DNA from: 2-02-FULL-45-10 sp964478235
GTDB taxonomy: Bacteria; Patescibacteriota; Patescibacteriia; Magasanikbacterales; GWA2-37-8
DNA length: 64,000 nt
Assembly: GCA_964478235.1 (NCBI GenBank)
Contig: CAYZGX010000001.1
Coordinates: 1-64,000 of the forward strand
Direction: 5' to 3'
In this document: in pieces, positions 25,400 to 32,598 of the stretch
Position numbering within the stretch: position 1 is the stretch's first letter
How the letters are laid out: each line of letters starts with the position of its first letter
Position numbers and translations under genes: made by a program
The notes under the pieces: model-generated
Databases searched by the model: none
Told to the model about the DNA's origin: nothing
Seen by the model: only the letters and a program-made list of their open reading frames with translations

Positions 25400-26875
25400 T
25401 TACGGCGTGTAGAACCGACCGCACCGTGCCTCGGTCATGCTGACCCCGGCGCGGGAGCGGTACTGGTCACCGGTGGCCCGCGACTGGCGGAGCACCGGCG
25501 TCCCGGTTTCGATGTTGACCACCGGGACTCCGTCCGGATCGAAGATCCGAACGAAGGCGACACCGTAGTTCGTGGAGGCCTGAACGACCTCACCGCTCGG
25601 CGTGTCGATAAGCCCGACGCAGAAGTCTTTCGGAGTCACCCGGATCTGAACGAAGGCACTGTTCGCCCCCTCATGAATCGGGATGTTGTCCGCTTCTGCC
25701 CACAGCGTCACCCGGCAGTCAACCGGGGCGCCGGGCGCGCACTCGGCCTTGTAGAACCGCGTCGTGGGGCCCGTCGAATTGCCGGGGTACCACACATCGT
25801 TGGGGTTCGTCGGCGTCGTGCCCGTGCCCGGCGTGGCGCCGGAGCATCCGAGATCGTACCTGGTGGCCGCCGCATTGTTGCTGTTGGTCGCGGCGACGCG
25901 GAGGTTCACGAGCGAACCGTCGGGACGGCGCAGTTCAATCCAGTCCTTCGACCAGCTCGAACCGTTTCGTCCGATGGTGTGGAGCACTTCCCCGTTGCCA
26001 GGGTCTTGCAGTGCACCTTCGCAGAAGATGGCTGCGCTGACGCTCATCGAGTTGGTGTACTCGCTGTAGCGGGCGTTGCCATCGACCGTCGCCATGTTCG
26101 GGTTGTAGACCCGTCCGATCGTACCCGACGGCGCGCCGCTCTTGATGTAGAACGTATAGCTCCCGGTCGGCGTGGTTGGCGTCGTCGGGTTGGTCGGGGT
26201 AGTGGGGTTCGTCGGCGTCGTGTTCCCCGGCTGGTAGGTCAAGGTGACATACCTGGCAGTCGAGTTATTGCTCGAATCCATGACCTCGATCTCCACCAGA
26301 TTGCTTCCAACCACGAGCGGGACGAGGGCCGTCCACGTCGTGTATTTCGCGTTCAGCGTGTCCATGGTAACGGTCGGGTTCTGTCCCGTGCCACCGAAAA
26401 CGCTTGCCGAGATGGACTTGATGGTGCTGTCCACATCCGACACGTACCCGATGACCGGGTATGGCGTCGTCGTGACGTACTGGCTTGCGGTCGTGATGAC
26501 CAGAACCGGCGCAGCCACGTCGCCTGTGGTGGGATTGGTGTTCCCGCCACAGCTCGTGTCCTCGTCGGTGAAGCCGTCGCAGTCGTCGTCGTGCCCGTTG
26601 CAGGGCACTTCGGCGATGGAGCGGACCTCGTCCTGGACAGTCAACCACGTGCCGTTGTTGCACGACTCGATCTTCGGCTTGCAGTTCCCACGGAACTCGC
26701 GGGAATCGTCCACCTTGATCTCGTTGTTCGTGCAGACGACGTTCGTCGTGCCGGCGTCGGAGCTCGAGGAGTTGTCCTCGTAGCCGTTGTTGATGCCGGC
26801 GTTCTTCCAGTCGTCGCTGCAAGCAGCGAGGGTGAGGGTGACGGCCAGGGCGGCCAGGGTCTTGAGCGCGGTCAT
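25400..26875 (-). CDS. Lipoprotein with MopE-type motif, Ig-like domain and C-terminal domains
   Basis: 491 residues from ATG 26875, which has GGAG upstream. Signal MTALKTLAALAVTLTLAAC has lipobox LAAC (Cys19). A Cys-rich module (VVCTNNEIK..GNCKPKIESC..W) ends in VPCNGHDDDCDGFTDED, the same module as in the 25022 protein. One Ig-like domain (about 120-215) and a Thr/Pro-rich linker (PTNPTTPTNP) follow. Then come a domain related to the 17052 lipoprotein (about 250-355) and the shared C-terminal domain ending RSRAGVSMTEARCGRFYTP. Probably exposed on the cell surface. Transcription is likely controlled by leader copy B. Confidence 0.82.
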   Translation of the reverse strand: MTALKTLAALAVTLTLAACSDDWKNAGINNGYEDNSSSSDAGTTNVVCTNNEIKVDDSREFRGNCKPKIESCNNGTWLTVQDEVRSIAEVPCNGHDDDCDGFTDEDTSCGGNTNPTTGDVAAPVLVITTASQYVTTTPYPVIGYVSDVDSTIKSISASVFGGTGQNPTVTMDTLNAKYTTWTALVPLVVGSNLVEIEVMDSSNNSTARYVTLTYQPGNTTPTNPTTPTNPTTPTTPTGSYTFYIKSGAPSGTIGRVYNPNMATVDGNARYSEYTNSMSVSAAIFCEGALQDPGNGEVLHTIGRNGSSWSKDWIELRRPDGSLVNLRVAATNSNNAAATRYDLGCSGATPGTGTTPTNPNDVWYPGNSTGPTTRFYKAECAPGAPVDCRVTLWAEADNIPIHEGANSAFVQIRVTPKDFCVGLIDTPSGEVVQASTNYGVAFVRIFDPDGVPVVNIETGTPVLRQSRATGDQYRSRAGVSMTEARCGRFYTP

Positions 26876-26907
26876 GGGACTCTCCTGTGTTGCGGGGTCG
26901 TACGGGG
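26871..26907 (-). repeat. Conserved 5' UTR block, copy 2
   Basis: Identical over 37 nt to 25018-25054, covering the start codon, Shine-Dalgarno sequence and 5' UTR. Confidence 0.85.
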
Positions 26908-26983
26908 GTTTTTGCCTCTCGGAACCATTCCGAAAAAGCATATTCTCTTCAATTTTCAATGAGCTCCTAAGCTCTGTGTTACG

Positions 26984-27010
26984 AAAAAACCTCTCTGGGT
27001 TAGAGAGAGG
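26984..27010 (-). terminator. Leader attenuator, copy B: terminator hairpin
   Basis: Minus strand CCTCTCT/AGAGAGG with a 7-nt loop followed by TTTTTTC. It sits about 65-90 nt after the predicted transcription start and 109 nt before the ATG at 26875. Confidence 0.75.
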
Positions 27011-27075
27011 CTCTTTGGCAAAGAATTCCTTACCAAGGCGCCTCTCTCAAACACCAGCGTAAGCTTATTTTGTAA
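27003..27075 (-). promoter_or_regulatory. Leader attenuator, copy B: antiterminator segment
   Basis: GAGAGAGGC (within 27040-27052) pairs perfectly over 9 bp with GCCTCTCTC (27003-27011), the 5' arm of the terminator. Between them UUGGUAAGG pairs with CUUUGCCAA over 9 bp including G-U pairs. The arm-1 sequence GTTTGAGAGAGGC with flanking GGTGTTTG is identical in copy A, while the inner hairpin differs but is still paired. Confidence 0.65.
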
Positions 27076-27081
27076 CAGCTC

Positions 27082-27110
27082 AGTATACCACTAATTGACC
27101 CTTTTGTCAA
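27082..27110 (-). promoter_or_regulatory. Consensus promoter of the 26875 gene
   Basis: TTGACA-N17-TATACT on the minus strand. An 18-bp perfect palindrome TTGGCTAAATTTAGCCAA lies at 27127-27144, 16 bp upstream of the -35 box, a possible operator. Confidence 0.85.
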
Positions 27111-27307
27111 GGGGAAAGGGGCGAAATTGGCTAAATTTAGCCAAAATAGAAGACCTCGAGAAGTACTGCCTATACCTATATAGGCGACACAAGTTGAGGG
27201 GGTAGGTTTTTGAGGCCTACCCAACAAAAGAACGACTGAAGCAACCCGGGAACGGTGGGAGAGCGTTAAACACCCCCTCTCCCACCGTTCCACACGCTGT
27301 CGTGACC
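27111..27307. other. 3' structured region downstream of the FN3 lipoprotein gene
   Basis: Contains a 15-bp perfect stem GGAACGGTGGGAGAG/CTCTCCCACCGTTCC (27249-27291) just after the stop, a GGGTAGG/CCTACCC hairpin (27200-27222) and the palindrome described above. No ORF supported. Confidence 0.6.
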
Positions 27308-29299
27308 CTACGGATAACCTACGTCTACGCAACCGAGCATGGCTTTATCAGCCCGCACCCGGTCACGATAGCCGACGGCCGTTGAGAATGGCAGAATCGG
27401 CAAACCCGTTGCCGGATTGACGATTGGTTCACCGCTGGGTTTGAAACCACGAACATTACTAGCGCTTACACCGTCACAGGCAGCATGCATCTTGTCACCG
27501 CTCGGAATGTCAACGAACGTAGTTGCACACGTTTGCTGTGGCGTCCGACTAACAGACACCCCATCTTCTGAGAAATCTGTTTCCTGATAATACACTCGCA
27601 CTCGCGCACCAGTCGTACACGACCACTGGTACCGACCAGTCGCCACCGCCCAGGTGGTAAAGTGACCACGATCAGTTCCATTGGAGGCAGGCACACTAGC
27701 ATTGCCGGCCAGGTCAGTTCCCGACGCTTCATAGTAATACGTCGTCCCCGGAGCGAGCCCCGAGAGCGTCATGCGCGCGAATGTCCCTTGCGTTCCACCG
27801 AGCGACTGGTTGAGTGTCCCCGGAGCGGTGCCATACCTAAATACAAACGACTGTATCATTTCACTCGCCGCCACGAGAACTTCTGCCGAGGTAGTCGTTG
27901 GCGTACCAATTTTTCCAACAGACAGCCATGGTGGCGTCGTATCAACAACTGGCGGCACAAACACCTCGGTCGTGAACGTCCCCGTGTCCGAGAACGACTG
28001 ACCAGAGACACTCGCGCCGAAGAAGTTGTAGGTGTATGTTTGTCCAGGCAAAAAACCAGACACCGAAAACGATCCACTAAAGCCCCCTGGGGCTGAAGTC
28101 GGGACATGCGCTCCCGGACACGAACATGTCCAGTCAAACATGACCGAAGTAGCCAGTTCAACATTAGAGCGCCACCGGATAACTACCGAGTCAGACGAAA
28201 CACTCTCCGGATACGCCACTACAAACGGTGTAGGCAAAACCGACTGAGCGACGGTCGCTGCTGAAGCGAGATTGCTCTCGCCCAGATTAGCCGGCACTGC
28301 TTTGTCACGCCCTTTGATTTTCACCGTGTACGACGTGTCTGGATTAAGACCGGTCAGTGAAATCGTACCCGACGAAGTGTTCGGAGTACCGCCCTTCGTA
28401 TAGGTCAGATGCTGGGCGTCAACACCATAATGCACAACCGGATCAACCAACTCTTCGGTGGCAAGCCAGTCTACGACGAGAGCGTGCTGCCCCGCCGGTT
28501 TAACACCGACAAAAATCGTCGGCTTTGTTGTGTCGGGCACTACCCCAACATCAAACGAACTAGTTACGCTGACAGTCTCCCCCATCCTGTCGGTTACAAC
28601 AAGGTGGTAGGTGTACTGTCCCGAAGCCAAGATAGCGAGAGTGAACGAGTGATTAAACTTGAAACGAGTCTCACTTTTTGGAGCAAGATTCGTCACCGTA
28701 AAAACACTCGTCGCTTCGCGATTGGTATCGCCAGAAATGATGAACACCCCTTGAGCGATTTCAAGCAGCGTAAAGTTGTCGATTCGGAGCCGCTCCACTA
28801 CAACACCAGCATCGCTGCCAGCGTCGACCACTTCCCCACTATCTGGAGTTTCGCCAGCGTCAGGCACATTTCCGCTGTCAGGCACATGACCCGCATCAAC
28901 AATTTCACCGGCGTCTTCACTCGAAGCGTCAGGCACGTTGCCTGCGTCAGAGTCAGAAGCGTCGAGCGCCCCAGCATCGCTGCCAGCGTCGACCACTTCC
29001 CCACTATCTGGAGTTTCGCCAGCGTCAGGCACATTTCCGCTGTCCAACGTTTCGCCAGCGTCAAAGCCAGCGTCAAAACCGGCATCCGGCATTCCAGCAT
29101 CACCAGGTGTCGGGCAGACCACTTCAGGAGTGCGCCTGTCGCACATCCCCGTGCCGTCAAACCCCTTGTGCTCGCAAGTAAAACCCGGAGCGCAATCAAT
29201 ATCCTCCTGACAAAAACCGACCGGAATCGGGAGAGTGCCCCCTTCGGTGCACCCACCCACGAACAAAGCTATTGCAAGAGCCGTTCTCGTCGTGCGCAT
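27308..29299 (-). CDS. Lipoprotein with PDAG/DSG repeats, FN3-like domains and shared C-terminal domain
   Basis: 663 residues from ATG 29299 (GGAGA 7 nt upstream). Signal MRTTRTALAIALFVGGC gives lipid-anchored Cys17. A Cys-rich region (GFCQEDIDCAPGFTCEHKG) precedes about 100 residues of DAG/PDSG repeats, a style typical of Myxococcota lipoproteins. An Ig-like and three FN3-like domains follow (SLTGLNPDTSYTVKIKG, SVSGFLPGQTYTYNFFG, TLSGLAPGTTYYYEASG). The C-terminal domain is shared with the 25022 and 26875 proteins. GC content is lower than in the other island genes, closer to the host. Probably a surface-exposed binding protein. Confidence 0.82.
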   Translation of the reverse strand: MRTTRTALAIALFVGGCTEGGTLPIPVGFCQEDIDCAPGFTCEHKGFDGTGMCDRRTPEVVCPTPGDAGMPDAGFDAGFDAGETLDSGNVPDAGETPDSGEVVDAGSDAGALDASDSDAGNVPDASSEDAGEIVDAGHVPDSGNVPDAGETPDSGEVVDAGSDAGVVVERLRIDNFTLLEIAQGVFIISGDTNREATSVFTVTNLAPKSETRFKFNHSFTLAILASGQYTYHLVVTDRMGETVSVTSSFDVGVVPDTTKPTIFVGVKPAGQHALVVDWLATEELVDPVVHYGVDAQHLTYTKGGTPNTSSGTISLTGLNPDTSYTVKIKGRDKAVPANLGESNLASAATVAQSVLPTPFVVAYPESVSSDSVVIRWRSNVELATSVMFDWTCSCPGAHVPTSAPGGFSGSFSVSGFLPGQTYTYNFFGASVSGQSFSDTGTFTTEVFVPPVVDTTPPWLSVGKIGTPTTTSAEVLVAASEMIQSFVFRYGTAPGTLNQSLGGTQGTFARMTLSGLAPGTTYYYEASGTDLAGNASVPASNGTDRGHFTTWAVATGRYQWSCTTGARVRVYYQETDFSEDGVSVSRTPQQTCATTFVDIPSGDKMHAACDGVSASNVRGFKPSGEPIVNPATGLPILPFSTAVGYRDRVRADKAMLGCVDVGYP
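28806..28879 (-). repeat. 74-bp direct repeat in the PDAG region, copy 1
   Basis: Identical to 28971-29044; it encodes the NVPDAGETPDSGEVVDAGSDAG-type block. The copies are 165 bp (55 codons) apart, so expansion or loss would keep frame. Confidence 0.9.
28971..29044 (-). repeat. 74-bp direct repeat in the PDAG region, copy 2
   Basis: Second identical copy; see 28806-28879. Confidence 0.9.
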
Positions 29300-29471
29300 C
29301 GCGATTCTCCATCCTGTGTCGGAAACCGACACGAAAGCCCCTTATCAGAGCGTGAAATTCGAACGTAAGCCCGCCAATCTCGACGTACGCTCACTATACC
29401 TTATATATACTAATATAGAGTGAGTGCACACCGAGATTGTTTGGGCCCTAGTAATAATAAAAAGAACAACG

Positions 29472-29491
29472 TGCGCCATACACATGGCGCA
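29472..29491 (-). terminator. Hairpin upstream of the PDAG lipoprotein gene
   Basis: TGCGCCAT-acac-ATGGCGCA, 8-bp perfect stem, followed on the minus strand by CGTTGTTCTTTTTATT. A second barrier after 29511-29534. Between here and 29300 the sequence holds overlapping TATA-like elements (29395-29416), a likely promoter area for the lipoprotein gene, but no clean -35. Confidence 0.6.
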
Positions 29492-29510
29492 ACACCAGAG
29501 TATATACAAA

Positions 29511-29534
29511 AACTACCTTTTTGTAAAGGTAGTT
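29511..29534 (-). terminator. Intrinsic terminator of the Wzz-like operon
   Basis: Perfect 10-bp stem AACTACCTTT/AAAGGTAGTT with a 4-nt loop followed on the minus strand by TTTTTG, 26 nt after the stop at 29560. Confidence 0.85.
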
Positions 29535-29559
29535 AGAGGTTTTACTATGAAAAAGTACT

Positions 29560-30168
29560 TTAGCCAAAAATAGAGCGTTTTTTATAATAGGTCAACCAGA
29601 CGCCACACAACAAACCGCCAAGTAGAAGGCCAGCTAAAGAAGTGACCACAAAGTCAGGACGAGCCGGCAAACGAGAAACGAGCGGAGTATCAACTTGTTT
29701 AAGCACTACGTCGCCACCAATATATTCCCAACCGTGAGCGGTGAGGGTTTGAGCGATAGCATTAGATAATTTCACCACTTCATCTTTAGAAGAAGCGTAT
29801 GTAGTAATTTTCAAAAGACTCGTGTTGTAGACAACGACTGCTTTCACATCACGCTGCCACTTTCGGCGCTGAGCGCGCTCATCAAGATTTTTCCAAACGT
29901 TTTTATCAAAAGACGTTTCAGAAATTGCCATCACTTTGGCAAAAAAATCAGAGGTCTGCATCACACGAGCAAGATTTTCACCAATTCGTTCAGCTGATTT
30001 CGCTTGAGTATACGGATCAACACCGTTACGGTCGCGAGCAATGAGGAGCACCTGACTCGTCGCACCATACTGGCGTGGAACAAAAAAAGCCACCGCATTT
30101 AAGACCAGCGCGCCAAGCACTGCCCAAAAAAGCACTAGTGACCACGAACGTCGAACAACATCGATCAT
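29560..30168 (-). CDS. Wzz-like chain-length determinant / polysaccharide co-polymerase
   Basis: 202 residues with a transmembrane helix at each end (about 10-30 and 178-195) and an extracytoplasmic helical domain between. This is the Wzz/PCP topology: start DVVRRSWSLVLFWAVLGALVL, then FVPRQYGATSQVLLIARD, and near the second helix VDTPLVSRLPARPDFVV. No cytoplasmic kinase domain is attached. It should cooperate with a Wzy/ligase such as the protein at 14915-16351, on the other side of the GC-rich island. Confidence 0.72.
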   Translation of the reverse strand: MIDVVRRSWSLVLFWAVLGALVLNAVAFFVPRQYGATSQVLLIARDRNGVDPYTQAKSAERIGENLARVMQTSDFFAKVMAISETSFDKNVWKNLDERAQRRKWQRDVKAVVVYNTSLLKITTYASSKDEVVKLSNAIAQTLTAHGWEYIGGDVVLKQVDTPLVSRLPARPDFVVTSLAGLLLGGLLCGVWLTYYKKRSIFG

Positions 30169-30176
30169 AGAAAAAA

Positions 30177-31244
30177 TTATAACGATTGAAATGGTACGGT
30201 AAGCTCAATCTCTTTACCAGAACGGACAACCTTCAAACGAGCAGTTGGTTCATTACTAGTATACCATATCGTTTCAAAACGAACAGGACGGCCATTGATT
30301 TCTCGAATCGTATCACCACGACGTAAACCACTCGAAGGAATAAGCACGCGAGTGACTAGAAAGCCTTCAAATGACTGTGCTGCGGCATACAGCGAAGCCT
30401 CATCACTAAACCAACCTTCTACTCCGAGAGTACGGTAGGTCACCGCTGATCTATCGGAAATACCAGCAAGCACTGAGCCAACAGTAGCTGTCGGAATAAG
30501 ACGGGCGTCTTGTCGAACAAAGCCAAGCACGGCTCCTTCAGCGTTTACCACCACCGAGCCACTTGGAAACGAATCGCGAAGTGCCAAGCGAGCCGTCGGC
30601 ACAGTATCAAGATGGGCGACAAACAATCGACTATCTGCTGGCACCAAACGAGTTGACACCAACTCTCCACCACGACGAACAAAGACTGTTGATGGCACAT
30701 CAAACGAAGTAGTGAACAGCGCCACTTTTAATTGTTCTTCTGACGAATCGTTGGCAGGAAGCAGTCGTTCCACCCGAACATACGCCAAACCAAGATATTT
30801 ATCGTAAAGCACTTTAGTGACATTAAACAGCACACCCTCGTCACCAACAACGCGCCATTCCTTAAAGGCACCGTCATAGGCCGGAACACTCGCCACAAGC
30901 CATCCAGAAGATACACCAACCACTGCTTCGGCCAAACGATCAGCTGGATCAAGATAGGTCACTCCGCCAAGGGTTGATGATTTTTTATACAAAGTAAACA
31001 CCGTCGAAGCAACTCGACGATTCACTGTCTCAGATACCGTTTCTTCAGAAGTGGCATGCGACGTCACTACAAAACCTTCTGGCGACAATGTAAATGTCGT
31101 AAAAAAAGCAGCAAACAACGCTGCTGTTGTGAGACCAGCAAGCGCACCAAACAATGTGGAGATAAACACCAACTTAATGCGCTGCCAACTGCGGTGGTGC
31201 GAGATAACGCACGTTTGTGGAGGTAGATGTGGAGGAGTAACCAT
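30177..31244 (-). CDS. Membrane-anchored HtrA-like protein with PDZ domain, catalytic residues lost
   Basis: 355 residues from ATG 31244, 4 nt after the upstream stop. One transmembrane helix (about residues 25-50) is followed by a trypsin-like region and a C-terminal PDZ domain (GLRRGDTIREINGRPVRFETIWY). The HtrA pattern TNNHVV is replaced by VASVPAYDG (no His), S-D-I-A-L by YLGLAYVRV (no Asp), while GNSGGPLVN appears as FPSGSVVVN (Ser kept, context changed). It is probably a non-proteolytic binding or chaperone-like protein. An in-frame ATG at 31265 is an alternative start. Confidence 0.7.
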   Translation of the reverse strand: MVTPPHLPPQTCVISHHRSWQRIKLVFISTLFGALAGLTTAALFAAFFTTFTLSPEGFVVTSHATSEETVSETVNRRVASTVFTLYKKSSTLGGVTYLDPADRLAEAVVGVSSGWLVASVPAYDGAFKEWRVVGDEGVLFNVTKVLYDKYLGLAYVRVERLLPANDSSEEQLKVALFTTSFDVPSTVFVRRGGELVSTRLVPADSRLFVAHLDTVPTARLALRDSFPSGSVVVNAEGAVLGFVRQDARLIPTATVGSVLAGISDRSAVTYRTLGVEGWFSDEASLYAAAQSFEGFLVTRVLIPSSGLRRGDTIREINGRPVRFETIWYTSNEPTARLKVVRSGKEIELTVPFQSL

Positions 31245-31248
31245 ACAA

Positions 31249-32052
31249 TTATTTCCAACGAGCAACTAAGGACAGGAATATACCAACGAGCACAGCGTTG
31301 GTCAAGAGAAACCACCGCTGACGATTCCAATCAACCCCCTCTTCAGAGATGAAGAAACGAAGCATAAGCCAAATAATATACCAAAGCCAAGTAAGAAGAA
31401 GACCGCTCGTAAAATAGCCGAGTGGCCAGAGCAAAACGATGTAAGCCATTTCAGTCAACACAAACACCATAACCATAACTGATACAAGCAGTTTTCGACT
31501 ATACGATAAAGTGTATTCACGCCACCCCCAGACACTAATAAGTGTCGTCATAAAAATACCACCAACAACGAGTGGAACAACATAGGTGCGTGGCAAGGCT
31601 TGAAAAATTTCCAAAGCTTTAATCATTACCCAAATACCAGCTACTCCAAAAATACCCATCAACATTTTGAAACGACGATACGGCTTGGCAACCACCGACA
31701 AATCAGATGAGCGCGACGGCACGAGCCAAAAACTTACAACCGAGCCAAGCAGGCTGAGCGCCAAAAGCGCTGAGCGCAATACCGGCTTATCGGTAAATAA
31801 GTACAACAACACAATTCCACCATGAAACAAAAGCAGCGCCTGCCAATGTTCAATTCGTTTTAAAAAAGTCGGGAAATACATGGTGTAGACCAGAAGTAAC
31901 CACCAGAGCGCCCGCGCTGTAAACCAAGCAGAGATAGCCACCACGCTGACGGCGCGAGGCAATGACCATAAGAAAACCAAAGCACTCACCCCTTCGAGAA
32001 GGGCGGTAAATCGGGGATGAATAGAGATGCGAGTGCGAAGCGATGAGGCCAT
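31249..32052 (-). CDS. Polytopic membrane protein of unknown function
   Basis: 267 residues with about seven or eight hydrophobic segments and short loops (for example LLFHGGIVLLYLFTD, YVVPLVVGGIFMTTLISVWGW, MVFVLTEMAYIVLLWPLGYF). No catalytic or transport motif is recognisable. It is first in an operon with the HtrA-like and Wzz-like genes and may belong to envelope glycan assembly by association only. Confidence 0.7.
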   Translation of the reverse strand: MASSLRTRISIHPRFTALLEGVSALVFLWSLPRAVSVVAISAWFTARALWWLLLVYTMYFPTFLKRIEHWQALLLFHGGIVLLYLFTDKPVLRSALLALSLLGSVVSFWLVPSRSSDLSVVAKPYRRFKMLMGIFGVAGIWVMIKALEIFQALPRTYVVPLVVGGIFMTTLISVWGWREYTLSYSRKLLVSVMVMVFVLTEMAYIVLLWPLGYFTSGLLLTWLWYIIWLMLRFFISEEGVDWNRQRWFLLTNAVLVGIFLSLVARWK

Positions 32053-32105
32053 AACTAAGAGTGAGTATATACCACCAAACAGAAAAAAGGAAGTCCTTAG
32101 AGGAC

Positions 32106-32133
32106 TTGCTGTTTGGCTACGTTGTGCTACAAT
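32106..32133 (+). promoter_or_regulatory. smpB promoter, leaderless
   Basis: TTGCTG-N16-TACAAT. The -10 box touches the first in-frame ATG at 32134, so that codon would lie upstream of the transcript; the start is therefore the next ATG, 32143, within 2-4 nt of the transcription start. Confidence 0.65.
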
Positions 32134-32142
32134 ATGGCAGAT

Positions 32143-32583
32143 ATGCCGACGTTAGCTGACAACCGCAAAGCCCATTTTGATTATGAACTGCTCGAAGAAT
32201 ACGAAGCAGGGATTGTGTTATCAGGCCAAGAAGTAAAGTCGGTAAAAATGGGTCATTTAAGCCTCAAAGGCTCGTTTGTCACCTTTCACGACGGCAGCGC
32301 CCAGCTCACCAACGCCCATATCAGTAAATACCCGTCAGCTGGCCCACTCCCCGACTACGACCCCACCCAAAGTCGCCGTTTACTCTTGAAAAAGCGGGAA
32401 ATCGAGTTTTTACGCGGAAAATCACAGGAAAAGGGCTTGACAATAGTACCAATTACCGTGTATACTCGGGGCAATCGTATCAAGGTTGGAATCGCTCTTG
32501 CTCGCGGCAAACATAGCTACGATAAGCGAGAAACGATCAAAAAACGCGACCTCGATCGAGAACTCCGCCGAAGCGCCAAATAA
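32143..32583 (+). CDS. smpB: SsrA-binding protein SmpB
   Basis: About 146 residues. Motifs: NRKAHFDYELLEEYEAGIVL, GQEVKSVKMGHLSLKGSFV, RRLLLKKREIEFLRG, GIALARGKHSYDKRETIKKRD with a basic C-terminal tail, all typical of SmpB. It binds tmRNA and delivers it to stalled ribosomes. The tmRNA gene follows 15 nt after the stop. The start choice (32143 rather than 32134) is decided by the overlapping promoter. A consensus promoter lies inside the coding sequence. Confidence 0.93.
   Translation: MPTLADNRKAHFDYELLEEYEAGIVLSGQEVKSVKMGHLSLKGSFVTFHDGSAQLTNAHISKYPSAGPLPDYDPTQSRRLLLKKREIEFLRGKSQEKGLTIVPITVYTRGNRIKVGIALARGKHSYDKRETIKKRDLDRELRRSAK
32437..32466 (+). promoter_or_regulatory. Promoter inside smpB, probably for tmRNA
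   Basis: TTGACA-N18-TATACT within the smpB coding sequence. Transcription from here would begin about 125 nt before the tmRNA 5' end, which RNase P would then generate. Confidence 0.6.
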
Positions 32584-32598
32584 AAAGCGCTTTTACAT

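Noticed and set aside
25322..26962. Long plus-strand open frame (546 codons) opposite the 26875 lipoprotein gene
   Set aside because: Shadow frame; Arg/Val/Gly-rich with no recognisable domain, and the minus-strand product has lipobox, MopE motif and Ig domain.
16400..29500. Prophage, integrative element or transposon as carrier of the GC-rich island
   Set aside because: No integrase, transposase, phage structural gene, terminal inverted repeat or flanking direct repeat was found, and no tRNA lies at either edge.
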